A DNA stretch of 64,000 nucleotides from Pseudomonas viridiflava (GCF_003702045.1 NZ_RBTP01000031.1:178137-242136); one strand, 5' to 3'. Shown: positions 9,681 through 18,141, counted from the stretch's first letter. Notes: generated by a model from the letters alone, not told the origin. Numbers and translations: made by a program.

Positions 9681-9710
9681 AAAATGTACTTATTAATAAA
9701 ATGTACATTT
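9681..9710. promoter_or_regulatory. ATGTAC half-site array upstream of the amidase operon
   Basis: AAATGTAC (9682-9689) and its reverse complement GTACATTT (9703-9710) form an inverted repeat, and AAAATGTAC occurs as a direct repeat at 9681 and 9698. The segment is AT-rich and only 13 bp from the amidase start. The half-site resembles that of the palindrome at 9873-9898, suggesting the same GntR protein binds both (inference). Confidence 0.6.
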
Positions 9711-9872
9711 AACAAAGGCAGAATCCATGCCAATCTCGTGCTCGTGACGTGCTGAACGAGCGGCGTCAAACCTGCGAATGGCTTGAGACAGTTGAATTAG
9801 AAACCTTTCACGCACGGGACGAGCAGCGAAAGAATCGCACACAGGGCGGTGGGTCGGCTGTCACAATGAAAT

Positions 9873-9898
9873 AATGTATCTTTTATAAAAGATACATT
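9873..9898. promoter_or_regulatory. Perfect 26-bp palindrome, putative GntR operator
   Basis: Half-sites AATGTATC and GATACATT flank the self-complementary core TTTTATAAAA, giving perfect twofold symmetry over 26 bp. It ends 27 bp before the regulator's ATG, where it could control the regulator's own promoter. The core can also serve as a -10-like element. Confidence 0.7.
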
Positions 9899-9925
9899 TT
9901 AGTGCAGATAAGTAACGGTGGCCCT

Positions 9926-11005
9926 ATGAGCGAGCATCCGGATGTACCTCAAGGTGACAGTCACGCATCTGTGCGAGAATCGTTCGTCAGCCGCCAGAAG
10001 TGTAAGAAAACGATGTCAGATGAGGACCCGCGCACCGCATCGCGCTACGCCACGATCCGGGACGTGTTACGCAACGCCATTCTCACCGATGCGGTCGCCA
10101 ATGGACTGGTGCTGCTCGAAGCACCGTTGGCGGAACTGTTCGGCACCAGCCGTGTGCCGGTGCGCAAGGCGCTGAATCTGCTGCATGACGAAGGGCTGAT
10201 CAGCCGGTTCGATGGCCGGGGCTATCTGGTCAACCCTGAGGGCGGTGCAGTCGAACCGCTGCGCCTGAGCCTGAGCCACAAGCAGTTCGGGCTGGACAGC
10301 AGCGAAGAGCTGGTCGATACACGGCCGCTGGGTGAGCGTATTCATGACGAGATCGGCGCGGCGCTGTCGGCGTGTATCGCTTTCGGTCATTACCGCCTCG
10401 ACGAACAGAGCGCCGCAGACCATTTCGGAGTCAGCCGGGCTGTGGTTCGTGAAGCGCTGATGCGTCTGCGCGATCGCGGGCTGGTGGAGAAGGAGCCCTA
10501 CTCCCAATGGCTGGCGGGGCCGCTGACGGCGCGTGAAGTGACCGATGATTACGAGCTGCGCGCCTGCCTGGAGCCCGAAGCCTTGCGTCAGACCGGGCCG
10601 CACCTGAGACGTGAAGACCTGGAAAGTATGCTGGCCCGGGTGATCGAAGCGCAGAACGCTGAAAGCTGTAGCCTGGAGCAGATCGAACAGCTGGAGGAGG
10701 ATCTGCATCAGCAATGCTTGTGTGGCCTGCAGAACCGCAAGATCGCCACCCTCATCAGCCAGGCGCAGAGCCCGATGATCATCAACCGGATCTTCTACCG
10801 CCTGCTGGACATCGGTGCCGACGAAGCCATGCTCGCCGAACATCGAATGATCCTCGAACTGCTGCTGCACGGAGCCGTCGACGCCGCCGCCTTGAACCTC
10901 AAGGAACACCTGCACCGCGCAAGACAGCGCATGCTCCAGCGTTTAAAAGTGCTGTCGGTGTTGCCCGAGCAGGAAGTGCCGGGGTATCTGACGCGGCTGA
11001 GTTGA
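9926..11005 (+). CDS. GntR-family regulator with two winged-helix domains and FCD domain
   Basis: About 359 residues from the ATG at 9926; a GTG at 9902 and an ATG at 10013 (MSDEDPRTAS) are alternatives. It is unusual in having two GntR-type DNA-binding domains in tandem. The first lies at about residues 30-100 (ELFGTSRVPVRKALNLLHDEGLI). The second lies at about 133-200 (HFGVSRAVVREALMRLRDRGLV). A helical FCD ligand-binding domain follows. It is divergent from the amidase gene and flanked by palindromes, so it most likely represses both units until the pathway substrate or product binds. It is the probable cluster-specific regulator. Confidence 0.85.
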   Translation: MSEHPDVPQGDSHASVRESFVSRQKCKKTMSDEDPRTASRYATIRDVLRNAILTDAVANGLVLLEAPLAELFGTSRVPVRKALNLLHDEGLISRFDGRGYLVNPEGGAVEPLRLSLSHKQFGLDSSEELVDTRPLGERIHDEIGAALSACIAFGHYRLDEQSAADHFGVSRAVVREALMRLRDRGLVEKEPYSQWLAGPLTAREVTDDYELRACLEPEALRQTGPHLRREDLESMLARVIEAQNAESCSLEQIEQLEEDLHQQCLCGLQNRKIATLISQAQSPMIINRIFYRLLDIGADEAMLAEHRMILELLLHGAVDAAALNLKEHLHRARQRMLQRLKVLSVLPEQEVPGYLTRLS

Positions 11006-11063
11006 CCTGCGCCCATTCTGAACGGTGACTTGAGCCAGGCGCTTGGCTCAACTAATACGCAGC

Positions 11064-11222
11064 CTGTGCCATTGTTGACGCGGAGCGTCACGGGCTGCAT
11101 GCCCACGTGGAGCGATGGGCACGATCCGTGTCGAGGCACAACACGCTGCGTAGATGATCGTTCACACGCTCCAGCGCGGTAATACCGCCCAAGACGCTCC
11201 GCATCCGCTCTCGAATGCGACG
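11064..11222. repeat. Noncoding repeat cluster related to 1587-1665
   Basis: The gap after the GntR gene holds no ORF. It contains GACGCGGAGCGTC, GCCCACGTGGAGCGATGGGC and ATGATCGTTCACACGCTCC, words shared in diverged or inverted form with 1587-1665. It looks like two remnants of a dispersed palindromic repeat in opposite orientation. Confidence 0.45.
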
Positions 11223-11645
11223 CTACTTGCGGATCACGTCCCCGCGCAGTGCGGCCAGCCGGGCGATGAAGCGGTTTTGCACGGGCACCGGGACTTTTTC
11301 AGTGTCCATAGCGGCAATCAGGTTTTCGACCAACGCATTGAAGTCACTCGGGCTCAGGTTCTGGCCCTTGTGGGATTCGGCCAGGCTGTCGCCGGTGTAG
11401 CGACACGGGCCATCCGCCACTTCACAAAACTTCTCGACCAGCCGGTCGCGCAGCAGGACGATGTTAACCCTTTTGAACCGCTCGACAATCCGCTCGTCCT
11501 TGGCCGCGTTCAACAGCATGCCTTCGACGATACGCTGGATACCCGCGCGCTGGCCGAGGTCCTGATAAAGGCTGTCATCCTTAACCTGCTGTTGAGCACA
11601 ACCGACCATCAAGGCCAGCATCAGACCCATCACCAAACGCATCAT
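11223..11645 (-). CDS. Lipoprotein with group 1 truncated haemoglobin domain
   Basis: A 140-residue protein. The signal peptide ends in the lipobox LMVGC (Cys16), so it should be anchored in an outer or inner membrane leaflet facing the periplasm. The mature part has the group 1 truncated globin layout: SLYQDLGQRAGIQRIVEGML, then GPCRYTGDSLAESHKG. The His in ESHKG occupies the proximal haem-ligand position. Two extra cysteines (EKFCEVADGPC) could form a disulfide. Its ATG shares a base with the stop of the DUF3034 gene, so the two are translationally coupled. An exported haem-binding sensor or scavenger is likely. Confidence 0.8.
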   Translation of the reverse strand: MMRLVMGLMLALMVGCAQQQVKDDSLYQDLGQRAGIQRIVEGMLLNAAKDERIVERFKRVNIVLLRDRLVEKFCEVADGPCRYTGDSLAESHKGQNLSPSDFNALVENLIAAMDTEKVPVPVQNRFIARLAALRGDVIRK

Positions 11646-12508
11646 TAAAAGCTCCCCTGAACGGAAAGGTACGTGCCGTTCTGGTTGTCCAGCGTGGCGA
11701 TCTCACCCAGGCGCGCGTAGGCCAGGACGAAGGACACATGCTTGTTGGGGAAGTAACCGAGAAACACATCCGCCCAGTCGCTTTCGCCAGCGAACGACAG
11801 GTTGTCCGGCTTCTCGCGGTATTCCACGCCCATTGCCCAGCGCGGGTTGAACAGCACCGCCACCGAACCTTCCTTGAGCAGGCTTCGCGTGTCACGACGA
11901 TCACCGCCAAACCCCAGTAGTCCGGTTTCATTGGCACGGCTGTAACGCACCCCGCCGTTGACCACCACGTTGTAGCCGAAGGCTGCGCCCATGAACAGGC
12001 GACTCGCGGTCAGGTAGCCTTCCACGTCGGAATCGCGCTGCGCGCCGACCAGGCTGGGGATCAGGAAATCATTCTGGTGCTTGTACTGCACGCCCAACGA
12101 CACCTGCGGCAGGCTGTCGTAGATCAGGTCACCGAACAGCCGCACTTTGACGCCAAACACGTCCTGGCTGAGGTTGTCGTCCGGCAGGCTCAATTTGTGC
12201 TGCAAGGGGCTGATGTCAAAGCGTTGGTGCGCGTAAGACAACTCAACGCGGTTGCCATAGGCCAGCGCCAGGCCCGCCACGTCCAGGTTGTAGTCGGGCA
12301 GGTTGATGTGCGTGGCGAACGCCGTGGCACCCCACTCGCCCTGCTCGCTGTAGCCCGTGATCACCGCCCACGGTGTGATGCCTCCGCCAGCGCCGCCTTC
12401 GATGTTGCTGGCTCCTCCGGTAGCGATCAGGCGGCCGTTATCGGCCAGAGCCAGAGGTGCAGCCGCTCCCAACAGGCAACCCACGATCAACGCTGTTCTG
12501 TAATGCAT
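11645..12508 (-). CDS. DUF3034 family outer-membrane protein
   Basis: A 287-residue protein with a cleavable signal peptide (ending near APLALA) and many alternating hydrophobic strands ending in a terminal Phe (YLSVQGSF), as in an outer-membrane beta-barrel. The start of the mature protein (GRLIATGGASNIEGGAGGG followed by TPWAVI) is the DUF3034 signature. Function is not established. Here it lies between a membrane c-di-GMP protein (3 bp away) and a globin lipoprotein (1-bp overlap), suggesting a shared envelope-sensing or redox task. Confidence 0.8.
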   Translation of the reverse strand: MHYRTALIVGCLLGAAAPLALADNGRLIATGGASNIEGGAGGGITPWAVITGYSEQGEWGATAFATHINLPDYNLDVAGLALAYGNRVELSYAHQRFDISPLQHKLSLPDDNLSQDVFGVKVRLFGDLIYDSLPQVSLGVQYKHQNDFLIPSLVGAQRDSDVEGYLTASRLFMGAAFGYNVVVNGGVRYSRANETGLLGFGGDRRDTRSLLKEGSVAVLFNPRWAMGVEYREKPDNLSFAGESDWADVFLGYFPNKHVSFVLAYARLGEIATLDNQNGTYLSVQGSF

Positions 12509-12511
12509 GGA

Positions 12512-14866
12512 TTAATTCACCATCAGGCCGGGTGACTCATGGGTTTTGACCATCCATGCCTCAAAGGCAGCAGCGTTCAGTGGTCTGCTGATCAAGTAGC
12601 CTTGCGCGGTGTCGCAGTGCCAACGACGCAGCAAATCAAGGCTGTGCTGATACTCAACCCCCTCTGCCACCACCTTGAGCCCCAGGTTGTGGCTCATTTC
12701 AATGGTCGAACGCACAATTACCGCGTCCTCACTCGTTTCGTCCAGATTGCGCACGAAGGACTGGTCGATCTTCAGTTCCTGTACCGGCAGACGCTTGAGG
12801 TGCGCCAGCGACGAGTAGCCGGTGCCGAAGTCATCAATGGACAGGCTGATGCCGCATTCACGCAGACGATGCAGCACCACCAGCGCTTTTTCCGGCTCGC
12901 TCATGACCGCACTTTCGGTTATCTCGAAGAGCAACTGCTCGGCGGGCACGCCGTACTTTTTCAGCAACTGCACCACGAACTCGACCAGATCACTGCCGAG
13001 CAGGTCGTCGGCGGAAATATTCACCGACACCTGCAGGACCAGACCACGCTTGCGCCATTCAGCCAACTGACGCATGGCCTCTTCAATAACCCAGTTGGTC
13101 AGCAGATGGATGCTGCCGGTGCGTTCGGCCAGCACAATGAATTCGGCGGGCGACACATTGCCGAACTGCGGATGACTCCAGCGCAACAGCGCTTCGGCCT
13201 GAAGCACCGTGCCTTGGCGGATATCCAGTTTGGGCTGGTAATGCAGCATCAGCTCGCCATTCTGCGGCGCTTTGCGCAGGTCGCGAATCAAGCTGATCTG
13301 GCGCTGGTGCGCCAAGTCGCTGCCGTCCTGGTAGATCTGCAAACGCCCCGGCAGGAACGCCGCGTCCTTACGGGCGATCGCCGCACGGTTAACCAGCTCC
13401 TGAGCCGAATTGCCGTTTTCCGGATAGACCGTGATGCCGACGCAGCACTCTAGGGAAATGTCGTGATTGTCGACACGCTGCGGCTCAATGAGCAGTCGCT
13501 GCAGGGAGTCCGCCGTCGCGACCGCGCCGTCACTGGTGGTGTGATCCAGCAGTATCAAAAACTCATTAGCCGACAGCCGTGCAACGGTGTCGCCTGCCCG
13601 CAGTGTGCTCTGCAAGCGCTGCCCGACCTCACGCAACAGTTGTTCTACGCCTTCCGCGCCGGAGCTTTCGTTGATCGCCGCGAGGTTCTCGATGCTCAGA
13701 TACAGCAGTGCCACCGGACGTTCGGCGGAGATGGCACTGCCCAGACGCTCCATCACCAGCGCCCGATTCGGCAGGCCGGTGAGGTTGTCGTGCAGCGCGT
13801 TGTGCGCCAGTTGCCCTTCACGAACAGCGATGCCGTGCTGCATGGTATTGATCGCGTCGGCGAGCATGCCCAGCTCATCGGTACGGGCCATCTTGACCGG
13901 CGTCTCGTAATCACCATCACCGATGCGCTGAGCGGCTATCGCCAGCTCTCGCACGGGCAGGGAAACACTGCGTGCCAGGGCCAGCGTACCAATGAGCGAG
14001 GCCAGCAGCGCTGCCATTGAAATCCAGAAGATTTTTTCATCCAGCGGTGCAAAGGCCTGCAACGCTTTGTCCAGCGGGCTTTGCAGCAAGGCGATCACTT
14101 GCCCGTCGCCCGCGTTGCCCGTGTTGGCGAGCATCAGCGTCTGGCTGAGGAAATTCAGGTTCGACTGCTCAGTGACCCGCATCTGCCCACCGGAAGAGCT
14201 GCGCATCAAATCGATCAGACCGGCATGCAGGGCTTCGGGCTGGGTACTGATCAGGCTGCCTGCCTTGCCGTCTTCCACCGTTAGAAACGACACTTCCAGA
14301 CCGCTGAGCGAGCGCAGCTCTTCGGCGATGTCGCTGTCGATGGTAAAGCCCATCACCACGCGACCGATGGGCAACGGCGCCAGCACGGTACTCTCGACCA
14401 GCAAGTGGGGCGTTCCGCCGCCCGGCACAATCAGCACCGATTGGCCGCTACGTTTGGCGGCACGCAACGCCTGGTCGTAAACGAACTTGCTACCTTCAGG
14501 CACTTGGGGCTCGGTACTGGCGATGACCACACCGTCCATGCCGAGCAGGAACATGTCGCTGGCGTTGATGCGCTTGCCGTGGTTCAGCAGTACCGAGCGA
14601 ATCGTGGACGAATCGGAGCTGGCGACGGCATCGCGGAAACCGAAGTCGGAGGACAACAATTGCACCGCATCGCGCAGCCGTTTACCGCGCAGGTCAATCA
14701 GACGTTCGAACACCCGGCTGCCGACTTCCAGTTGCGCCTGAGCCTGCGTGCGAACGGCATCGCCGGTCGCCACTTTGACGGCTAAAGAGACCGCAAAGAC
14801 TACGATCAGCAGCAGGGCAATCAAGACCCCGGCGATACGCGCCTGGAAGCTGACTTTAAGATTCAT
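12512..14866 (-). CDS. Membrane-bound GGDEF/EAL protein, probable c-di-GMP phosphodiesterase
   Basis: 784 residues. TM1 is at about 11-31, a periplasmic sensing region (double-CACHE-like) at about 35-280, TM2 at about 283-300 and HAMP at about 301-352. A GGDEF domain at about 355-515 has the active-site motif degenerated to SANEF (about 432-436). The EAL domain at about 530-770 keeps EALLRW (558), the ExTE motif in FEITESAV and the loop-6 motif DDFGTGYSSL. A diguanylate cyclase role is therefore unlikely, while hydrolysis of c-di-GMP is. The start overlaps the stop of the cupredoxin-like gene upstream (ATGA), pairing the sensor with a periplasmic copper-type protein. Confidence 0.88.
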   Translation of the reverse strand: MNLKVSFQARIAGVLIALLLIVVFAVSLAVKVATGDAVRTQAQAQLEVGSRVFERLIDLRGKRLRDAVQLLSSDFGFRDAVASSDSSTIRSVLLNHGKRINASDMFLLGMDGVVIASTEPQVPEGSKFVYDQALRAAKRSGQSVLIVPGGGTPHLLVESTVLAPLPIGRVVMGFTIDSDIAEELRSLSGLEVSFLTVEDGKAGSLISTQPEALHAGLIDLMRSSSGGQMRVTEQSNLNFLSQTLMLANTGNAGDGQVIALLQSPLDKALQAFAPLDEKIFWISMAALLASLIGTLALARSVSLPVRELAIAAQRIGDGDYETPVKMARTDELGMLADAINTMQHGIAVREGQLAHNALHDNLTGLPNRALVMERLGSAISAERPVALLYLSIENLAAINESSGAEGVEQLLREVGQRLQSTLRAGDTVARLSANEFLILLDHTTSDGAVATADSLQRLLIEPQRVDNHDISLECCVGITVYPENGNSAQELVNRAAIARKDAAFLPGRLQIYQDGSDLAHQRQISLIRDLRKAPQNGELMLHYQPKLDIRQGTVLQAEALLRWSHPQFGNVSPAEFIVLAERTGSIHLLTNWVIEEAMRQLAEWRKRGLVLQVSVNISADDLLGSDLVEFVVQLLKKYGVPAEQLLFEITESAVMSEPEKALVVLHRLRECGISLSIDDFGTGYSSLAHLKRLPVQELKIDQSFVRNLDETSEDAVIVRSTIEMSHNLGLKVVAEGVEYQHSLDLLRRWHCDTAQGYLISRPLNAAAFEAWMVKTHESPGLMVN

Positions 14867-15540
14867 TCATGCGCTGCCTTGTGGAAGGCGTCGCCAAAGC
14901 CGCTGGTCGCCGGTTTGGCAGGCTTGTCGTCGGTCACCGCAGGCACTACCGGGAGCGTGAAACGTTGAGTGAGGCCAGCGGCCGGAATATCGAACTCGCC
15001 GCCTGAAACCGGCTGCATGTCTTCGATCTGCGGGTGCCAGAGCGTGGCTTGATAATGGCCGGCCGGCATCTGATCAAGCTTGAGCTGGCCGTTGCTGTCG
15101 GTCACGCCGAACCAGGGCTCGTCGGTGACGTAGATGTAGCCCACCATCCAGTCATGAATATTGCAGCCCAGTACCACGACGCCCGGCTTGTCGAACAGCA
15201 ACGGCTCGGACGGCGTGCCCTCATAGAGACGCAGTTCAAAGCGCTTGGCCGGAGAAAAGGAATACACCTGATGACGGATGTTATCGCTGTTCGGAAACTT
15301 CACCTGCGTGTTGGTATGAACAGCCAGCACATGGGGCGCGAACTCCTGATCGCGCTGGTCCATCGCCGCCTTGAGCGGTGCTGGCGTCGCATCAGGCGGA
15401 CCTTTGAGGGTCACAACGGCGTTTGCCAGGGGCTTGCCCTGCTTGTCGAGCATTTGCGCTGTGAAGGTCGCCGCCGAGGCATTGGCCGCCGACACCATCC
15501 ATAGCCCGGCCATTACTGCTGAAATAAATACGTTGGTCAT
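14863..15540 (-). CDS. Periplasmic cupredoxin-like (methylamine-utilization-type) protein
   Basis: About 225 residues from the ATG at 15540, which gives a clean signal peptide (MTNVFISAVMAGLWMVSAA and onward). A GTG 10 codons earlier is less likely. The mature protein has an IRHQVYSFSP segment and a VVLGCNIHDWMVGYIY segment. The His, Cys, His and Met fall where a type 1 copper site expects them, so electron-carrier or copper-sensing activity is plausible. A C-terminal carboxypeptidase-regulatory-like beta domain follows. It is the first gene of the operon with the c-di-GMP protein, DUF3034 barrel and globin lipoprotein. Confidence 0.78.
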   Translation of the reverse strand: MTNVFISAVMAGLWMVSAANASAATFTAQMLDKQGKPLANAVVTLKGPPDATPAPLKAAMDQRDQEFAPHVLAVHTNTQVKFPNSDNIRHQVYSFSPAKRFELRLYEGTPSEPLLFDKPGVVVLGCNIHDWMVGYIYVTDEPWFGVTDSNGQLKLDQMPAGHYQATLWHPQIEDMQPVSGGEFDIPAAGLTQRFTLPVVPAVTDDKPAKPATSGFGDAFHKAAHE

Positions 15541-15663
15541 AACCGGATCAACCCGCAACGGCAGTGCCACAAAGAAAAAGCTGGCACTGGCGACAACTTA
15601 AAGGTTCGGCGGACCGCTGAAACAAGCGGTTTCATCGCCACTACTCACACTATCGACCAAAGC

Positions 15664-15694
15664 CATTGAAACCTGAGGCCCCGTGCCCCATCTA
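15664..15694 (+). promoter_or_regulatory. Sigma-32 (heat-shock) type promoter of the lon paralogue
   Basis: CATTGAAA (15664-15671), a 14-nt spacer, then CCCCATCTA (15686-15694). This matches the RpoH consensus CTTGAAA-N11-15-CCCCATnT closely. It lies 30 bp before the lon start codon, giving a short leader with AGGTG as ribosome-binding site. Confidence 0.75.
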
Positions 15695-15723
15695 AGAGCC
15701 ATGTTCAACTTCTCAGGTGCCCC

Positions 15724-18141
15724 ATGAGCGACCAGCAGACAGACTCGCCAGATTTGCCGAATGATGCAGCCGAGCACGATGTGTCGCTGAGCTCCGATAG
15801 CACCTCGCTTGCCCTGCCCGGCCAGAACCTGCCGGACAAGGTCTACATCATCCCGATCCATAACCGTCCGTTCTTCCCGGCGCAGGTACTGCCAGTCATC
15901 GTCAATGAAGAGCCGTGGGCCGAGACACTGGAGCTGGTCAGCAAGTCTGAACACCACTCCCTCGCCCTGTTTTTCATGGACACGCCGCAGGAAGATCCGC
16001 GCCATTTCAATACTGGCGCACTGCCCGAGTATGGCACTCTGGTGAAAGTTCACCACGCCAGCCGTGAAAATGGTCGTTTGCAGTTCGTGGCGCAGGGTCT
16101 GAGCCGCGTTCGTATCCGCACCTGGCTCAAGCACCATCGCCCGCCGTACCTGGTGGAAGTCGAATACCCGCAGCAGCCCAATGAGCCCACCGATGAGGTC
16201 AAGGCCTACGGCATGGCGCTGATCAACGCGATCAAGGAACTGTTGCCGCTCAACCCGCTGTACAGCGAAGAGCTGAAAAACTATCTGAATCGCTTCAGCC
16301 CCAACGATCCGTCGCCGTTGACCGATTTTGCGGCCGCACTCACCTCCGCTACCGGCGTCGAGCTGCAACAGGTGCTCGACTGCGTGCCCATGCTTAAGCG
16401 CATGGAGAAAGTGCTGCCGATGCTGCGCAAGGAGGTCGAAGTCGCACGCTTGCAGAAAGAGATCTCCGCCGAGGTCAATCGCAAGATCGGCGAGCATCAG
16501 CGTCAGTTCTTTCTCAAGGAACAGCTCAAGGTCATTCAGCAGGAGCTGGGGCTTAGCAAGGACGATCGCAGTGCGGACATCGAGCAGTTCGAGCAACGCC
16601 TGGAAGGCAAGACCCTGACGCCTCAGGCGCGCAAGAAAATCGATGAAGAAATCGGCAAACTCAAAGTGCTGGAAACCGGCTCGCCCGAGTACGCCGTCAC
16701 ACGCAACTATCTGGACTGGGCAAGCTCCCTGCCGTGGGGCGTCTACGGGGCGGACAAGCTGGACCTCAAGCACGCTCGCAAGGTACTCGATCAGCACCAT
16801 GCCGGGCTCGATGACATCAAGGCGCGCATTCTCGAATTTCTTGCGGTCGGTGCCTACAAAGGCGAAATCAGCGGTTCGATCGTATTGCTCGTCGGGCCGC
16901 CCGGGGTGGGCAAGACCAGTGTCGGACGCTCGATCGCCGAGTCCCTGGGTCGGCCGTTCTACCGCCTGAGCGTGGGCGGCATGCGCGACGAAGCCGAGAT
17001 CAAGGGCCATCGCCGCACGTACATCGGCGCCCAGCCAGGCAAGCTGGTGCAGGCGCTCAAGGATGTGGAAGTGATGAACCCGGTCATCATGCTCGATGAA
17101 ATCGACAAGATGGGCCAGAGCTACCAAGGCGACCCGGCGTCGGCGCTGCTGGAAACCCTGGACCCGGAACAGAACGTCGAATTCCTCGATCACTATCTGG
17201 ACCTGCGTCTGGACCTGTCCAAAGTCCTGTTCGTCTGCACCGCCAACACCCTGGACTCCATCCCCGGCCCGTTGCTGGACCGGATGGAAGTGATTCGCCT
17301 GTCGGGCTATATCACCGAAGAAAAGCTCGCCATCGCCAAGCGCCATTTGTGGCCCAAGCAACTGGCCAAAGCAGGCGTTGCCAAGAACAAGCTGACCATC
17401 AGCGACAGCGCACTGCGCGCGGTCATCGAAGGGTATGCCCGTGAAGCTGGGGTGCGGCATCTGGAGAAACAGCTCGGCAAACTGGTGCGCAAGGCGGTCG
17501 TCAAACTGCTGGACACGCCTGACTCGGTGATCAAGATCGGCCCGAAAGACCTGGAAGCATCGCTGGGCATGCCGGTATTCCGCAGCGAACAGGTGTTGTC
17601 AGGCACCGGTGTCATCACCGGCCTGGCATGGACCAGCATGGGCGGCGCAACCCTGCCGATCGAAGCGACCCGCATCCACACCCTGAACCGCGGCTTCAAG
17701 CTGACGGGCCAGTTGGGTGACGTGATGAAGGAGTCAGCTGAGATCGCTTACAGCTACGTCAGCTCCAACCTGTCGAAATTTGGCGGTGATGCAAAGTTCT
17801 TCGACGAAGCGTTCGTGCATCTGCACGTGCCTGAAGGCGCGACGCCAAAGGACGGCCCGAGCGCGGGGGTCACAATGGCCAGCGCCCTGCTGTCCCTGGC
17901 CCGCAACCAGCCGCCGAAAAAAGGCGTGGCCATGACCGGCGAACTGACCCTGACCGGGCATGTTCTGCCGATTGGTGGCGTGCGGGAAAAGGTGATTGCA
18001 GCGCGTCGTCAGAAGATCAACGAACTGATCTTGCCAGAGCCGAACCGGGGCAACTTCGAGGAGCTGCCTGATTACCTGAAGGAAGGCCTGACCGTGCACT
18101 TTGCCAAACGCTTTGCTGACGTGGCGAAAGTGTTGTTCTGA
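15724..18141 (+). CDS. lon: ATP-dependent Lon protease (second-copy type)
   Basis: An 805-residue cytoplasmic AAA+ serine protease. The N-terminal substrate-recognition domain (about 38-230) is followed by a coiled coil (LQKEISAEVNRKIGEHQRQFFLKEQ) and an AAA+ domain. Walker A is GPPGVGKT at about 391-398 and Walker B is VIMLDEIDKMG. The protease domain has a Ser713/Lys756 dyad (PKDGPSAGV and GGVREKVIAA). It is not next to clpX, as the canonical pseudomonad lon is, so this is probably the second lon paralogue. It carries a sigma-32-like promoter. Degradation of misfolded or regulatory proteins after heat stress is expected. Confidence 0.93.
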   Translation: MSDQQTDSPDLPNDAAEHDVSLSSDSTSLALPGQNLPDKVYIIPIHNRPFFPAQVLPVIVNEEPWAETLELVSKSEHHSLALFFMDTPQEDPRHFNTGALPEYGTLVKVHHASRENGRLQFVAQGLSRVRIRTWLKHHRPPYLVEVEYPQQPNEPTDEVKAYGMALINAIKELLPLNPLYSEELKNYLNRFSPNDPSPLTDFAAALTSATGVELQQVLDCVPMLKRMEKVLPMLRKEVEVARLQKEISAEVNRKIGEHQRQFFLKEQLKVIQQELGLSKDDRSADIEQFEQRLEGKTLTPQARKKIDEEIGKLKVLETGSPEYAVTRNYLDWASSLPWGVYGADKLDLKHARKVLDQHHAGLDDIKARILEFLAVGAYKGEISGSIVLLVGPPGVGKTSVGRSIAESLGRPFYRLSVGGMRDEAEIKGHRRTYIGAQPGKLVQALKDVEVMNPVIMLDEIDKMGQSYQGDPASALLETLDPEQNVEFLDHYLDLRLDLSKVLFVCTANTLDSIPGPLLDRMEVIRLSGYITEEKLAIAKRHLWPKQLAKAGVAKNKLTISDSALRAVIEGYAREAGVRHLEKQLGKLVRKAVVKLLDTPDSVIKIGPKDLEASLGMPVFRSEQVLSGTGVITGLAWTSMGGATLPIEATRIHTLNRGFKLTGQLGDVMKESAEIAYSYVSSNLSKFGGDAKFFDEAFVHLHVPEGATPKDGPSAGVTMASALLSLARNQPPKKGVAMTGELTLTGHVLPIGGVREKVIAARRQKINELILPEPNRGNFEELPDYLKEGLTVHFAKRFADVAKVLF

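Noticed and set aside
15598..17460. 620-residue minus-strand open frame opposite lon
   Set aside because: It is antisense to conserved lon codons; composition (Gln/Arg/His-rich) is typical of a shadow frame.
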